DNA of 64,000 bases from contig JBJHDF010000015.1 in assembly GCA_050486405.1 (NCBI GenBank), forward strand, positions 36,822 through 100,821. Reading direction: 5' to 3'. The position numbers and the translations under genes are program-made. This stretch comes from JBJHDF01 sp050486405. GTDB taxonomy: Bacteria; Pseudomonadota; Gammaproteobacteria; Pseudomonadales; Cellvibrionaceae. The notes beneath the pieces are model-generated. The model did no database searches. It was not told where the DNA came from and worked only from the letters and a program-made list of their open reading frames with translations. This document shows positions 41,169 to 50,842 of the stretch, one piece after another. Positions within the stretch are counted from its first letter, which is position 1. Every line of letters begins with the position of its first letter.

Positions 41169-42389
41169 TCAGGACTGCACCGCGTAGAGATCCCACATGG
41201 GCAGGAAAATACCCAGCGCCAGTATCAGCACGAAACCGGCCATAATGACAATCAGTATCGGCTGCACCCGTTCGCTGAGTTTTTTGGTGTCGTACTCCAC
41301 TTCCCGCTCGTAAAAGCCCGCCACCTCCATCAGCAGTTCGTCCACCTGACCGCTCTCCTCGCCCACGGTGATCATCTGCAGCACCAGGGGCGAAAAGATG
41401 CCGCTGGCCAGGTGGGTATGGAACAGCCCTTCGCCGCGCTCGACGCCGCTGCGGATACCGCGGATTTTTTCCGCCAGGTAGGCGTTGTCGATGGCCCGGG
41501 CGCACAACTCCAGGGCCGTGGGCAGCGGCAGTCCGGCTCTGGCCATCAGGCCGAAAGAGCGCGCGTAGCGGGCCAGGGAGGCGCGTTCGATAATATCCCC
41601 CACCACCGGCAGGCGCAGTTTGCGGTAGCCCCAGCGGTAAGCGCCGCGCTCGGTATTGATGTAGTAGAAGAAACCGTAGATGGCGAGACCCACGACAATC
41701 AGCAACAACCAGCCGTAGCTGACAAAGAAATTGGAAATGCCGATCAGTATACGGGTCGGCCAGGGCAGCTGCGCGCCGAACTGGGCAAACAGATTGGCAA
41801 AGGCGGGGATGACCCAGATGTTGATTGCGGCTATGGCAACCGCCATAAAGATCAGCACAAAAGTGGGGTAGCGCAGCGCCGCCTTGATGCCCTTGACCGT
41901 GGCCAGATCCCGCTCCAGATACTCGCTCAGTTGCAGAAAGGCCAGATCCAGCCGGCCGCTGCTTTCACCGACGCCCACCAGGCTGATAAACAGGTTGTTG
42001 AACACCCTGGGGTGATGGCGCATGGCGGCGGACAGTTCCATACCGGTTTCCAGCCGGTCGGCGATGTCGTTGAGGGTTTCCTGAAAGGCCAGATGCCGCA
42101 GGGACGCGGCCAGACTGCGCAGTCCCTTGACCAGGGGCACACCGGCCTTGGTGACAGTATACATCTGGCGGCAGAACATGATCAGATCCGCCGGCTCCAC
42201 CTTGCGGTATTTCTGCCAGCGCTCAAAGCGCGCCATCAGCCCGCTGGGCGCGTGATACTCGTGAATGGCCACAGGGGTGACGCCACGACTGAGCAACTGA
42301 TTGGCTGCCGAATCGGCGCTGCTGGCATCCAGTTGGCCGCTGATGGCCTGCCCGCGTTCGTTGCGCCCCTGATACTGGTAAACGGTCAT
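41169..42389 (-). CDS. mshG: MSHA inner-membrane platform protein MshG
   Basis: A 406-residue GspF/PilC-type platform protein with two T2SSF domains. It begins MTVYQYQGRNERGQAISGQL; FCRQMYTVTKAGVPLVKGLR and RYARSFGLMARAGLPLPTAL mark the starts of the two repeats, each followed by membrane helices, and it ends with a C-terminal helix. The platform couples MshE motion to pilin assembly. Its start overlaps the mshE stop by 4 nt. Confidence 0.94.
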   Translation of the reverse strand: MTVYQYQGRNERGQAISGQLDASSADSAANQLLSRGVTPVAIHEYHAPSGLMARFERWQKYRKVEPADLIMFCRQMYTVTKAGVPLVKGLRSLAASLRHLAFQETLNDIADRLETGMELSAAMRHHPRVFNNLFISLVGVGESSGRLDLAFLQLSEYLERDLATVKGIKAALRYPTFVLIFMAVAIAAINIWVIPAFANLFAQFGAQLPWPTRILIGISNFFVSYGWLLLIVVGLAIYGFFYYINTERGAYRWGYRKLRLPVVGDIIERASLARYARSFGLMARAGLPLPTALELCARAIDNAYLAEKIRGIRSGVERGEGLFHTHLASGIFSPLVLQMITVGEESGQVDELLMEVAGFYEREVEYDTKKLSERVQPILIVIMAGFVLILALGIFLPMWDLYAVQS

Positions 42390-44137
42390 GGCGTGACCTC
42401 AGTGATCGGCTCCTGGGGTGCCTCATCTTCCACCTGGGCCGATACCCGCATCACTTCTTCCAGAGTGGTGGTGCCTTCGATGGCGTAATCCAATGCCCCC
42501 ATACTCAGTGGCCGGAAGTGTTTGCTGCCCTGCGCGGCGCGACTGAAGCCTTCGATGTCGTTGGTGCGCATGGCTTCGGCCATGGCGTTGTTGATTTCCA
42601 GCATCTCGAACACACCGATACGGCCGCGATAGCCGGTGTTGTGACAGTGCGGACAACCGGCGCCGGCCTTGAACTGCACCTGGCTGATATCCCGGCCCCG
42701 GGTCATGGCGGCCAGCATCTGCTGTTCATTGGCGTCGGGCTGGTGCGGCTGCACGCAGCTTTCGCAGATACGCCGCACCAGCCGCTGGGCGATCACCGCT
42801 TTCAGCGCCGTGGCCACCAGATAACCGTCCACCCCCATGTCGACCAGCCGCAGGGCCGAGGTAATGGCGTCGTTGGTGTGCAGGGTGGAGAGCACCAGGT
42901 GGCCGGTCATGGAGGCGCGCAGGGCGATCTCCGCCGAATCGGCATCGCGGATCTCACCCACCAGCAGAATATCCGGGTCCTGACGCAGGGCGGCACGCAA
43001 GACACTGTTGAACGTCAGGCCGATGCGCTCGTGCAACTGCACCTGGTTGATGCGCGGCAGGCGGTATTCCACCGGGTCTTCCACGGTGATGATTTTTTTC
43101 TCCGGCTTGTTCAGCTCGGACAGGGCGCCGTAAAGGGTGGTGGTCTTGCCCGAGCCGGTGGGCCCGGTGACCAGTACCAGCCCGTGGGGCCGGGTGATAA
43201 TCTGGCGGAAACGCCGCATCAGGTCTTCCGGCATGCCCACCCTGTTCAGCGGCAGCACACCGTCGGTGTGATCGAGCAACCGCATCACCACCGATTCGCC
43301 AAACTGCACCGGCATGGTGGACATGCGCACGTCGATATTGCGGCTCTTGACACGCAGGTTGAAACGGCCATCCTGGGGCAGACGTTTTTCGGAGATGTCC
43401 AGCCCGGCCATAAGTTTCAACCGCACCACCAGGGCCGAGGCGATGCGTTTTTCGTTCATCACCTGCTCCAGCAGCACACCGTCGATGCGCTTGCGGATGC
43501 GCAGTTCCTTTTCGTCCGGCTCGATATGAATGTCCGAGGCCTTGGCGGCGATGGCTTCCTCAAATACCTTTTGCAGGAGCCGCGCCACCGGCGCGTCGCT
43601 GTCGGTGGTGTCGGCGACAAATTCGCCCAGATCGACGGCGTTTTCCTCCAGTTCCTCGTCCAGTTCACCGGCCAGAGAGGCGATTTCGCTGGCGCGGCTG
43701 TAGGCCACATCCAGTACGTCCAGCAGTTCGGATTCGCGCACCACCGCCGGCTTGATATTTTTTTTCAGTTGCCGCTGCAGATCGTCCAGGCAGAAAATGT
43801 CCGTGGGGTCGGCCATGCCCAGCAGTAGTCCGTCCGGGTCCTCGCGCAGGGGGATCACCCGGTAGCGGCGGGCGCTGGTTTCCGGCAGGGACTGCACCAG
43901 CTCCGTGTCGAAACGGAACTGTTTGAGTTCTACAAAAGGAATGTTCAACTGCCGGGACAGGAGCGACAGCAGCGCGTTTTCCTCCACATAACCCAGATCC
44001 ACCAGCGTCTTGCCCAGTTTGCGGCCGCTGAGTTTCTGCTCCTGCAGCGCGTGCTGGAGCTGAGTGTCGGTGATCATCTGCCGGCTGACCAGCAGATCAC
44101 CGATGCGAATGCGCTTTTGTTGCGGTTGTGCACTCAT
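42386..44137 (-). CDS. mshE: MSHA extension ATPase MshE
   Basis: A 583-residue GspE/PilB ATPase. The N-terminal MshEN region has two copies of the c-di-GMP-binding pattern: RIGDLLVSRQMITDTQLQHA and KLGKTLVDLGYVEENALLSL, the latter ending at RQLNIPFVEL. The ATPase core has Walker A GPTGSGKTT, the Asp box, Walker B LLVGEIRDADSAEIAL and the His box. The metal-binding CESC...CPHC near the C-terminus is intact. In Vibrio, MshE binding of c-di-GMP drives pilus extension; the intact motif predicts the same control here. Confidence 0.95.
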   Translation of the reverse strand: MSAQPQQKRIRIGDLLVSRQMITDTQLQHALQEQKLSGRKLGKTLVDLGYVEENALLSLLSRQLNIPFVELKQFRFDTELVQSLPETSARRYRVIPLREDPDGLLLGMADPTDIFCLDDLQRQLKKNIKPAVVRESELLDVLDVAYSRASEIASLAGELDEELEENAVDLGEFVADTTDSDAPVARLLQKVFEEAIAAKASDIHIEPDEKELRIRKRIDGVLLEQVMNEKRIASALVVRLKLMAGLDISEKRLPQDGRFNLRVKSRNIDVRMSTMPVQFGESVVMRLLDHTDGVLPLNRVGMPEDLMRRFRQIITRPHGLVLVTGPTGSGKTTTLYGALSELNKPEKKIITVEDPVEYRLPRINQVQLHERIGLTFNSVLRAALRQDPDILLVGEIRDADSAEIALRASMTGHLVLSTLHTNDAITSALRLVDMGVDGYLVATALKAVIAQRLVRRICESCVQPHQPDANEQQMLAAMTRGRDISQVQFKAGAGCPHCHNTGYRGRIGVFEMLEINNAMAEAMRTNDIEGFSRAAQGSKHFRPLSMGALDYAIEGTTTLEEVMRVSAQVEDEAPQEPITEVTP

Positions 44138-44166
44138 TGGCTCTTACTCTTGGTTTCGTTTTCGCA

Positions 44167-45474
44167 TTAACTTCCTGTACGTCGAGTCAGGGCAGCGATG
44201 CGCTGGTCGATATAGCGCGCCACTTCGGGCTGATGTCCGCCGGGCTGGTTGGCCCGGCGATAGGCTTCCAGAGCACTCAGGTGATCATCCCGGGCATCCA
44301 GTGCCAGCGCCAGACCCAGCCAGTAGCCCGGTGTGGGACCAAAGCGCTCCATCAGGCGCCGGTAGCTGCTGGCGGATTCGGTGTAGCGACCCACCTGATG
44401 GTAGAGGCCGGCCAGCAGCGCCCGGTAGCGCTCATCCTCTTGCGCTTCTTCCAGACCCGTCTCCAGCAGGGTCAGCGCCTGCTCCACTTCACCGCGCTGC
44501 AACAGCAGTCGCGCCTGCCAGTAATTGTGTCTGTGCACCGGCAAAGTATTTGCTTCCTGCGATGCTGTCTCCTGTAATAATAGTTCAGCCGCTCGGGTAT
44601 CGCCCTGTTGCAGATAACGGGACAGACGGCTTTCAATCTGTTCCCGTTGCCCGCTCTGGCTGCGCTGGATGCTGACGCTGTGTTCCGTCGGGGCTTCTTC
44701 CGCCTCCGGGGTTTCAGGGACTGCAAGTGCGAGAGATTCTTCCTCGGCAATGCGCGCAGGTTCGTCGGTGTTTTCCGCAATCTGGACGCTGCGCTCCGCT
44801 TCGGCAAGCAACTGCGCCATGGCCATCAGCCCCGGGTGATCCGTCTGTATCAATTCGCCCCGACGCAGCATGACCCGGGCCTGCTCGAAGTCGCGTCTGT
44901 CCAGCAATTCGCCGGCGAGTTCCAGGTAGCGCTGCACAATGGCGTCCAGTCCCTCCGCCACCGCCGGATGATCGGGCAGCAGCCGTTGCGCCTGCTGGTA
45001 GTAAGCGTAGGCGCTGGTTTCGATGGGCGAGGTCAGCCGGTCGCGGGCCAGAGCGGTGGCAGCAAGGACCAGCAGTTGATCGAATTGGCGTTGGGTGTCT
45101 GGGTCAATGTTCTCACGCGGTGCAGGGGAAGGCCTTTCTTCCTGCTGGGGAACGACAGGATCCAACGCGGGGGTTTCTGAAACAGGGGTTTCTGCAATAC
45201 GGCTTTCTTCAATAAGACTTTCTGCAACAGGGAGTTCAGCAACAGGGGGTTCGGAAACGCCCGCTTCTGCAACGATTGCGTCGGGAACCGACGCCGGATA
45301 CAACAACACCGCCGCCACCACCACAAACACAGACACACCCCCAAGCACTCCGGGCCAGAGCGCACTGCGCCGGGCAAGACGGCTGTGGCCCGGCGGATGC
45401 TCACCAGTCTCGCCGTCCGGCGCCGGGCGCCGGCCGTCTTCCAGGTCGCGCAGCATATCGTTGATCAGGCTCAT
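44167..45474 (-). CDS. mshN: MSHA biogenesis protein MshN (TPR)
   Basis: A 435-residue protein starting MSLINDMLRDLEDG, the family N-terminus, at ATG 45474, which overlaps the mshM stop. A transmembrane helix (LGGVSVFVVVAAVLLYPA) is followed by an acidic low-complexity stretch with repeated SEPPVAELPVAESLIEES-type units, then TPR-like helices from about residue 130 to the end. It resembles an inner-membrane protein with periplasmic TPRs that may connect MshM and the secretin. Confidence 0.88.
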   Translation of the reverse strand: MSLINDMLRDLEDGRRPAPDGETGEHPPGHSRLARRSALWPGVLGGVSVFVVVAAVLLYPASVPDAIVAEAGVSEPPVAELPVAESLIEESRIAETPVSETPALDPVVPQQEERPSPAPRENIDPDTQRQFDQLLVLAATALARDRLTSPIETSAYAYYQQAQRLLPDHPAVAEGLDAIVQRYLELAGELLDRRDFEQARVMLRRGELIQTDHPGLMAMAQLLAEAERSVQIAENTDEPARIAEEESLALAVPETPEAEEAPTEHSVSIQRSQSGQREQIESRLSRYLQQGDTRAAELLLQETASQEANTLPVHRHNYWQARLLLQRGEVEQALTLLETGLEEAQEDERYRALLAGLYHQVGRYTESASSYRRLMERFGPTPGYWLGLALALDARDDHLSALEAYRRANQPGGHQPEVARYIDQRIAALTRRTGS

Positions 45475-46391
45475 TACCAGACCCCCAGGGCGCGGGGTAC
45501 ACCCACGGCCAGCACCGCGCCGGTGGCGCCCAACATGGGCCAGAGCCAGTAGTCGCGCCGGGCCAGGGTGCGGGCCCACCAGCGGCTTTCGCCGGTATCC
45601 AACACCGCGCGCGCCATATGCCGCCGCGTGACGCGCCGGGCGCCCTGGCCGTAGGCGGCCATCAGCGCCTTGTGGCAGAGCACATTGATCAGACGCGGCA
45701 CACCACCGGACGCGCGGTAGAGCAACGCCAGTGCGCCACGGGCAAACAGGGCCGGCCCGCGATAGCCCGCTGAATGCAGACGAAACTGCACATAGTCGGG
45801 CAGATGCCGGCGGGGAATGCTGCGCAGGTATTCGGAAAACACAATGCGCTGTTTGAGCTGACGCAGATCCGGGCGGTTGAGCATCTCGTCCAGTTCCGGC
45901 TGACCGATCAGCACCACCTGTAACAATTTGCGTTTTTCCGTTTCCAGATTGGTGAGCAGGCGCAGGGCTTCGATGGTTTCCCGGGGCATGGCCTGGGCCT
46001 CGTCCACCACCAGCACCACCTGCCGGTGTTCACGGGCCAGTTCGAGCAGTCGATGGTAAATATCTTTCAGCAACTGGTAGGAGGGCGTTTCCGGCGTGTG
46101 GGTCACGCCGATTTCCTCGGCGAGAAACCACTTGAGTTCGTCCGGCGTCAGGTAGGGATTGGGAATGTAGGCGGTGATAAAACGCGGCCCCAGGGAGCCG
46201 AGCAGCTTGCGGCTGAGCAGCGTCTTGCCCGTACCCACTTCGCCGACGATCTTGATAAAACCTTCGCTGTGACGCAGGGCCAGCACCATGGTGTTGAGCA
46301 CCTCCCTATGCCCTTCACTGCTGTAGTAAAACTGGGTGTCGGGGGTCAGGGAAAACGGTTGCTGACTGAGGCCAAAGTGCTGGCGGTACAT
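45474..46391 (-). CDS. mshM: MSHA AAA ATPase MshM (ExeA-like)
   Basis: A 305-residue ExeA/GspA-type ATPase: MYRQHFGLSQQPFSLTPDTQ, Walker A GEVGTGKT, Walker B VVLVVDEAQAMP and the sensor-like LLQVVLIGQPEL. A C-terminal hydrophobic helix (LWPMLGATGAVLAVGV) anchors it. ExeA-type proteins help place the secretin in the envelope. Standard length for MshM. Confidence 0.92.
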   Translation of the reverse strand: MYRQHFGLSQQPFSLTPDTQFYYSSEGHREVLNTMVLALRHSEGFIKIVGEVGTGKTLLSRKLLGSLGPRFITAYIPNPYLTPDELKWFLAEEIGVTHTPETPSYQLLKDIYHRLLELAREHRQVVLVVDEAQAMPRETIEALRLLTNLETEKRKLLQVVLIGQPELDEMLNRPDLRQLKQRIVFSEYLRSIPRRHLPDYVQFRLHSAGYRGPALFARGALALLYRASGGVPRLINVLCHKALMAAYGQGARRVTRRHMARAVLDTGESRWWARTLARRDYWLWPMLGATGAVLAVGVPRALGVW

Positions 46392-46404
46392 GGGAATCCC
46401 CTGC

Positions 46405-48153
46405 CTACCGGCTGGTTCCCCGCATGCGTCTGTAGCTGTCGCCGATATCTCTCATGCCGCGCTGGCTTTCGCGCAACTGATTCTGCCACTCATCCTCGTC
46501 CACCACCAGGGGCCGCAGCAGTATCACCAGTTCGGTTTTTTCCATGGCGCGGTTGCGGGTGCGAAACAGGGTGTTGAGCACCGGCACGTCACCCAGCAGC
46601 GGTCGCTTGCCGCGCTCGTCGCGCAGGGTTTCCTGCATCAGTCCGCCCAGCACGATCACCTGGCCGCTGCGGGCGCGAACGATGCTGTCGGATTCCCGCA
46701 CACTGCGCAGCGCCAGCGGCAGGGCAAAGTCTTCGTTGCCCACGGTGAAAACTTTCAACTGGTCCTGCACTTCGCTCACCACCGGGTGAATGTGCAGGAT
46801 CACATCGCCGTCCTCGGCAATCTGCGGCGTCACGTCCAGGGAGATACCGCTGAAAAACGGCGACAGCTCAATGTTCGGCGTGGTGCTCACCGCCGCCACG
46901 CTGGACACGGTGTTCTGGCTGATACCGGTGACAAAGTACTCGTCGGAACCGACGCGAATCACCGCCTTTTGATTGTTCACCGTGGACACCCGGGGGCTGG
47001 AGAGCACCTGTACGCTGCCCTGGGTTTCCAGCAGCGATAACAGTTCGCTGATATCCCCCACCCGCAGTACCGACGAGAACAGGCTGTCGCTGCCGCTGAA
47101 CACACCGTCGCTGACCTGGCGACCACCGCCGAGCAGATTGCCCGCCAGATCGTAATTCCGCTCCGTGATGCGATCCGAACTGCTGAAGCGGCCGCGCTCA
47201 TAACCGTGAGCCAGTTGGCCACCGATGGCGTTCCAGTTGATGCCGGCTTCAAAACCCTCGCGCAAACGCACTTCGAGAATTTTTGCTTCGAGAATCACCT
47301 GCCGCTTGACGCTCAGTTCCGAGCGCTCGAGAAAATCCCGCACGGCATTCAGTTCCGCCGGCATGGCCTTGACCACCACCATGCCCGCCTGGGGCGACAC
47401 CATCACCATGCGGCCATCTTCACCGCCGCCGATAATGGCGTCGATGGCGGTCTGTACGCTGTGCCAAAAGTCGGTGCGGTTCAGGGTCTGCACCCGACTG
47501 CCGGGAGTGAGCGCGGCACTGCCGCCGGTGGTGCTGTCCAGCATGCCCAGCAGGTTGGCCTGTTCGCTGGCACCTCCGCTCTGACCGCCGCCACGGGTCT
47601 GATGGCGACTGCCGGTGGACTCGGCGCGGCCGAGCATAACGTTGGTGTCGGACACCCCCACCCGCTGCACATCGAGATAGTTGATATGAAATACCTCGGT
47701 GCGCATTTCCCGGGGAAACACCGTGTAGATGCCGCCGCGCAGGCGGTACTCGTAACCGTAGATTTCGCGCACCACATGCATGACTTCCGGCAGGGTGACG
47801 TTGTTCAACTCCAGGGTGATGGTGCCGCTGACATCCGGGTGCACCACCACGTTCAGGCCGGTGCCTTCCACCAGACCGAGGAAAAATGTCTGGGCGGGCA
47901 CATTGCGCACCGACACATCGAAACGCTCGCGCAGCGGTCCGTCTTCCGGCGCTTCGGTACGGGGCTGTTCCAGCAGAGCACGGCTCACCGCGTCCGGTAC
48001 CCGCTGGCGTTCCTCCTGTTCCGCCACCACCCCGTCCATTTCGGTTTCCGCACTGAGGGTTCGGCTCTGGGGGCCGGCGCAACCGTACAGCAGGGTCGCC
48101 GCCAGCACCAGCAGGGAAGCGCCCGAAACTGTGCTGTGGTTAGTCATTGGCAT
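46405..48153 (-). CDS. mshL: MSHA outer-membrane secretin MshL
   Basis: A 582-residue secretin, and probably a lipoprotein: the signal ends LLYGCAG. N-terminal STN/secretin N domains (VVHPDVSGTITLELNNV; MVMVSPQAGMVVVKAMP) come first, then the secretin domain with ILEAKILEVRLREGFEAGIN and RARSGQVIVLGGLMQETLRD. It forms the outer-membrane pore for the pilus. ATG at 48153 or 48147, two codons apart, are both plausible. Confidence 0.94.
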   Translation of the reverse strand: MPMTNHSTVSGASLLVLAATLLYGCAGPQSRTLSAETEMDGVVAEQEERQRVPDAVSRALLEQPRTEAPEDGPLRERFDVSVRNVPAQTFFLGLVEGTGLNVVVHPDVSGTITLELNNVTLPEVMHVVREIYGYEYRLRGGIYTVFPREMRTEVFHINYLDVQRVGVSDTNVMLGRAESTGSRHQTRGGGQSGGASEQANLLGMLDSTTGGSAALTPGSRVQTLNRTDFWHSVQTAIDAIIGGGEDGRMVMVSPQAGMVVVKAMPAELNAVRDFLERSELSVKRQVILEAKILEVRLREGFEAGINWNAIGGQLAHGYERGRFSSSDRITERNYDLAGNLLGGGRQVSDGVFSGSDSLFSSVLRVGDISELLSLLETQGSVQVLSSPRVSTVNNQKAVIRVGSDEYFVTGISQNTVSSVAAVSTTPNIELSPFFSGISLDVTPQIAEDGDVILHIHPVVSEVQDQLKVFTVGNEDFALPLALRSVRESDSIVRARSGQVIVLGGLMQETLRDERGKRPLLGDVPVLNTLFRTRNRAMEKTELVILLRPLVVDEDEWQNQLRESQRGMRDIGDSYRRMRGTSR

Positions 48154-48180
48154 AGCCGTGGACCTCGTCTGTGGCAGGCG

Positions 48181-48501
48181 CTAGCGCCTGACCGTTTCTC
48201 TGTTCAGTGGCAGGCGCCAGCGTCTGGCGTCCTGTTGCAGTACCACACTGCCCGGCTCGATGGTGCGCAGAACCACACCACCGGAGCCTGCGATGACTTC
48301 GCCCTCGCGCAGGGACTGGCCGTTGATGACCGCCACCTTGCGCTGCTCGCTGATCAGTATGGAGTGCAGCTCCCACTGGGGCTCGCCGGTCTGGGTCGGC
48401 GCCACCACCCGGTAGTCCAGCGGCCGGGTGGGATCGCGCAACGGCTGGGCACTGACGCTGACGGCCAGCAGCAGGAACAGCAACAGGACCATTCTAGACA
48501 C
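48181..48501 (-). CDS. mshK: MSHA biogenesis protein MshK
   Basis: A 106-residue exported protein resembling PilP/GspC-type pilot regions: signal MVLLLFLLLAVSVSAQ, then LRDPTRPLDY and LHSILISEQRKVAVINGQSL, typical of MshK. AGGAGGG with 8-nt spacing supports the GTG at 48501 rather than ATG 48492. It overlaps the end of mshJ. Confidence 0.88.
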   Translation of the reverse strand: MSRMVLLLFLLLAVSVSAQPLRDPTRPLDYRVVAPTQTGEPQWELHSILISEQRKVAVINGQSLREGEVIAGSGGVVLRTIEPGSVVLQQDARRWRLPLNRETVRR

Positions 48502-49141
48502 CGATCAGACCCTCCTCTGCGCTCAGGGTATAGACGCGAATCTCCACCTCGGCCTCGGGATAGCGGCTCACCCGGTAGTCCAGGCGATCCCAGTAAAAGC
48601 GCCACTCCAGTTGCTCCAGGGAGCGGACAAACGCCAGCACCTCGAAATAGCTGCCGGACACCCGCAGCGACACGGTGTGGCGGTAGACACCCGTGGTCTC
48701 GCTGCCACGGGTTCCCGCCAGGGGCAACTCGCGCACCGGCAGGGTTTTCACATCCAGCAGGGTCAGTTGACCGGTTTTTTCCAGTACATCGCGCAGCATC
48801 CAGGGCAGGCGCTCGGCGCTGATCAGTCCCTGGGCCACCGTGGCCAGGCCGGCATCCAGCTCCGACAACTGCCGCTCCAGGGCGCTGATCTGGCGGCGGA
48901 TATCGGCATCCGGATCCCGGGCGGCGGACAGTTGGGCGAGCTGTTCCGCCTGGGCGCTGTGACGGGAATCGAGACCGGCGAGTTGCGACTGCAACTGGGA
49001 GCGCTGGTTACCCAGGGGGTCCTGCACCAGCAACAACCAGCCGGCCACCAGCACTGCCACCACCATCAGCAGTATCAGTGCCCGCTCGCGGATATTGCGC
49101 CCGTCGATACCGGCGCGCAGGTTATTCAGCCACTGTGCCAT
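48494..49141 (-). CDS. mshJ: MSHA biogenesis protein MshJ (PilO/GspM-like)
   Basis: A 215-residue protein with one transmembrane helix (residues about 20-40, ALILLMVVAVLVAGWLLLVQ), a coiled coil (QLAGLDSRHSAQAEQLAQLS to LDAGL) and a ferredoxin-like C-terminal domain, like PilO. It belongs to the inner-membrane alignment complex with MshI and the PilN-like protein. Starts at the mshI2 stop (one-base overlap). Confidence 0.9.
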   Translation of the reverse strand: MAQWLNNLRAGIDGRNIRERALILLMVVAVLVAGWLLLVQDPLGNQRSQLQSQLAGLDSRHSAQAEQLAQLSAARDPDADIRRQISALERQLSELDAGLATVAQGLISAERLPWMLRDVLEKTGQLTLLDVKTLPVRELPLAGTRGSETTGVYRHTVSLRVSGSYFEVLAFVRSLEQLEWRFYWDRLDYRVSRYPEAEVEIRVYTLSAEEGLIGV

Positions 49142-49737
49142 CAGCGTCTCTCCTCCACCGGCCGGGCCACACCGAACTGCACACCGCCGCGCTCATCACG
49201 AGTCGCCTCCAGCACGCCGAAACGCACCTGCCGGAAGCTGTCCTCCGAGCGCAACTGCTGCAGATACAGGGGCACCTGATCGGCGCGCTGTGCCCGGCCC
49301 CGCAGTTCCACATAGCTGCCGCCCTGCTGCAGGGAAAAACTTTCCAGGGACAGGGTATCCAGGGACTGCCGGGCCATGGCTTCAAGTTGGGCAGAAAAAC
49401 CCGCAGCATTGCCGAGGTTTTCCCGACCGATGGCGGCGTGAATCAGCTGCCGCCGTTCGATCTCCCGCTCCAACCGGGTTGCCTCGCGCTCCAGAGCGGC
49501 GCGGTCGGACTCGGGCCGGCTGCGCGCCATGGCCAGCAGTTGCTGTTCAATAACGTCCAGAGCGGCCTGCCGTTCCGCCACCTGTTGCTCCAGCTGACTG
49601 TTGCCCCGGGCGGTGAACAGCGACCAGAGCACCAATACCATCAACAGCGCCACCAACAGCAGCACCATGTGCACCGCCCGCAGAGGTTCGCGGTTGGGTC
49701 TGAACTCCGGCAGATAGAGGTTGATTTGCTGCTGCAT
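49141..49737 (-). CDS. PilN-like MSHA protein (MshI2)
   Basis: A 198-residue protein: MQQQINLYLPEFRPNREPLR, a transmembrane helix (VLLLVALLMVLVLWSLFTA), a coiled coil, then a small C-terminal domain. This is the PilN/GspL-C architecture. In Vibrio the homologous gene is usually called mshI2 (mshI1 is the PilM part). The ATG at 49737 is 1 nt after the mshI stop; longer reading frames are overlaps. Confidence 0.88.
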   Translation of the reverse strand: MQQQINLYLPEFRPNREPLRAVHMVLLLVALLMVLVLWSLFTARGNSQLEQQVAERQAALDVIEQQLLAMARSRPESDRAALEREATRLEREIERRQLIHAAIGRENLGNAAGFSAQLEAMARQSLDTLSLESFSLQQGGSYVELRGRAQRADQVPLYLQQLRSEDSFRQVRFGVLEATRDERGGVQFGVARPVEERR

Positions 49738-49738
49738 G

Positions 49739-50662
49739 TCAGGCCCCCTGCTCTTGCCGCAAGGCAGCGCCAATGGCCGGCAGACACAGTGACAGGGTGT
49801 GCTCCTGCACGCCCTGGGCCAGTTCCAGTCCAGCGCCCGGATTCAGCACCGACAGCGGCGCATTGACGCCGGCGCGAATCCCGTCGGTCAGCTTGTCCAC
49901 ACTGATGTTGTCGCCGCAGAGAACGATGTGTGCCGGTGGCGGCTGGTGCATCTGCCGCTCCACATAGTCCAGGGAGCGCTGCAATTCCAGAATCAGTTCG
50001 TTGCCCGGCAACTCGTCCAGCAGACCGCCGTTGTAGGGCAAGGTCAGGCGGCGGGCCAGGTAGAGGTTGCCCTTGCGCAGCACCTGGATGCTGCCGCCGC
50101 CCTGGATCAGACGTACCAGCGCCAGGCCCCGGTCGGTATCACAGCAGGCCTGGGCCAGGTTGCGCAGGGCCAGTTCGTTGATGTCGATGCTGGTCAGATC
50201 GAGGCGGGCCTCCCGGGCCTGTTCCACCACCGCCGCCACCCGCGCCCGACGGGTCACGGCGGCGTAGGCCATGCGGGCATTGCCCCGGACACTGTCTTCG
50301 GGCAGCAGAAAAGCATCCACGGCGGCATCGGCCACGGGAAAGTCGATCAGATCCTTGATGCGCCAGCGCAGCGCCTCGCCCAGTTCACCGGCGGGCACCC
50401 TGGGCGCCTCCACCAGCAGCAGGCTGTAGTCGTCAGAGTTGAGCACCAGATTGCACGGGTGCTTCTGCAGGCCAAGCTTGCCTAGACGGGGACCCAGAAC
50501 CTGAGCAAAAGGGGCACTGCCCTCCAGGGCGAGAAACTCGGCGTGCAGCACCCGGGGCGGCTGGGTGGCCCGACGCCGAATCAGGGCAAATGACACGCCG
50601 TCTCCACTCAGCGCCACACCGAGCCTGACGTTCTGGCGGGAACCGGATCGCAACAGATTCAA
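49739..50662 (-). CDS. mshI: MSHA biogenesis protein MshI (PilM-like)
   Basis: A 307-residue actin-like PilM homologue: LGVALSGDGVSFALIRRRAT at residues 14-33, WRIKDLIDFPVADAAVDAFL, and LDYVERQMHQPPPAHIVLCG near the C-terminus. It is expected in the cytoplasm, binding the N-terminal peptide (INLYLPEF) of the neighbouring PilN-like protein; that peptide is indeed present there. It is the first gene of the msh operon, 47 bp after the -10 described below. Confidence 0.92.
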   Translation of the reverse strand: MNLLRSGSRQNVRLGVALSGDGVSFALIRRRATQPPRVLHAEFLALEGSAPFAQVLGPRLGKLGLQKHPCNLVLNSDDYSLLLVEAPRVPAGELGEALRWRIKDLIDFPVADAAVDAFLLPEDSVRGNARMAYAAVTRRARVAAVVEQAREARLDLTSIDINELALRNLAQACCDTDRGLALVRLIQGGGSIQVLRKGNLYLARRLTLPYNGGLLDELPGNELILELQRSLDYVERQMHQPPPAHIVLCGDNISVDKLTDGIRAGVNAPLSVLNPGAGLELAQGVQEHTLSLCLPAIGAALRQEQGA

Positions 50663-50708
50663 GAATAGGCTCTCCTGAGCAGTTTGGCGTTTGTGGCTCT
50701 GCTGTATG

Positions 50709-50737
50709 GCATATAATTCCGCTTTGGCGGTTTGTCA
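50709..50737 (-). promoter_or_regulatory. Sigma-70 promoter of the msh operon
   Basis: On the minus strand TTGACA (50732-50737) is followed after exactly 17 bp by TATATG (50709-50714). The spacer holds a palindrome CCGC-CAAA-GCGG that could be an operator. Distance to the mshI start is 46 bp. Confidence 0.75.
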
Positions 50738-50842
50738 AATATCTGACTGACAACCCCTTGCCAGACGCCGGTTTAATAACCACCACTTATAATTGGCACT
50801 GCCAACATATCCAGAAGATAGTACACCCGGGGCCATGTCGCC

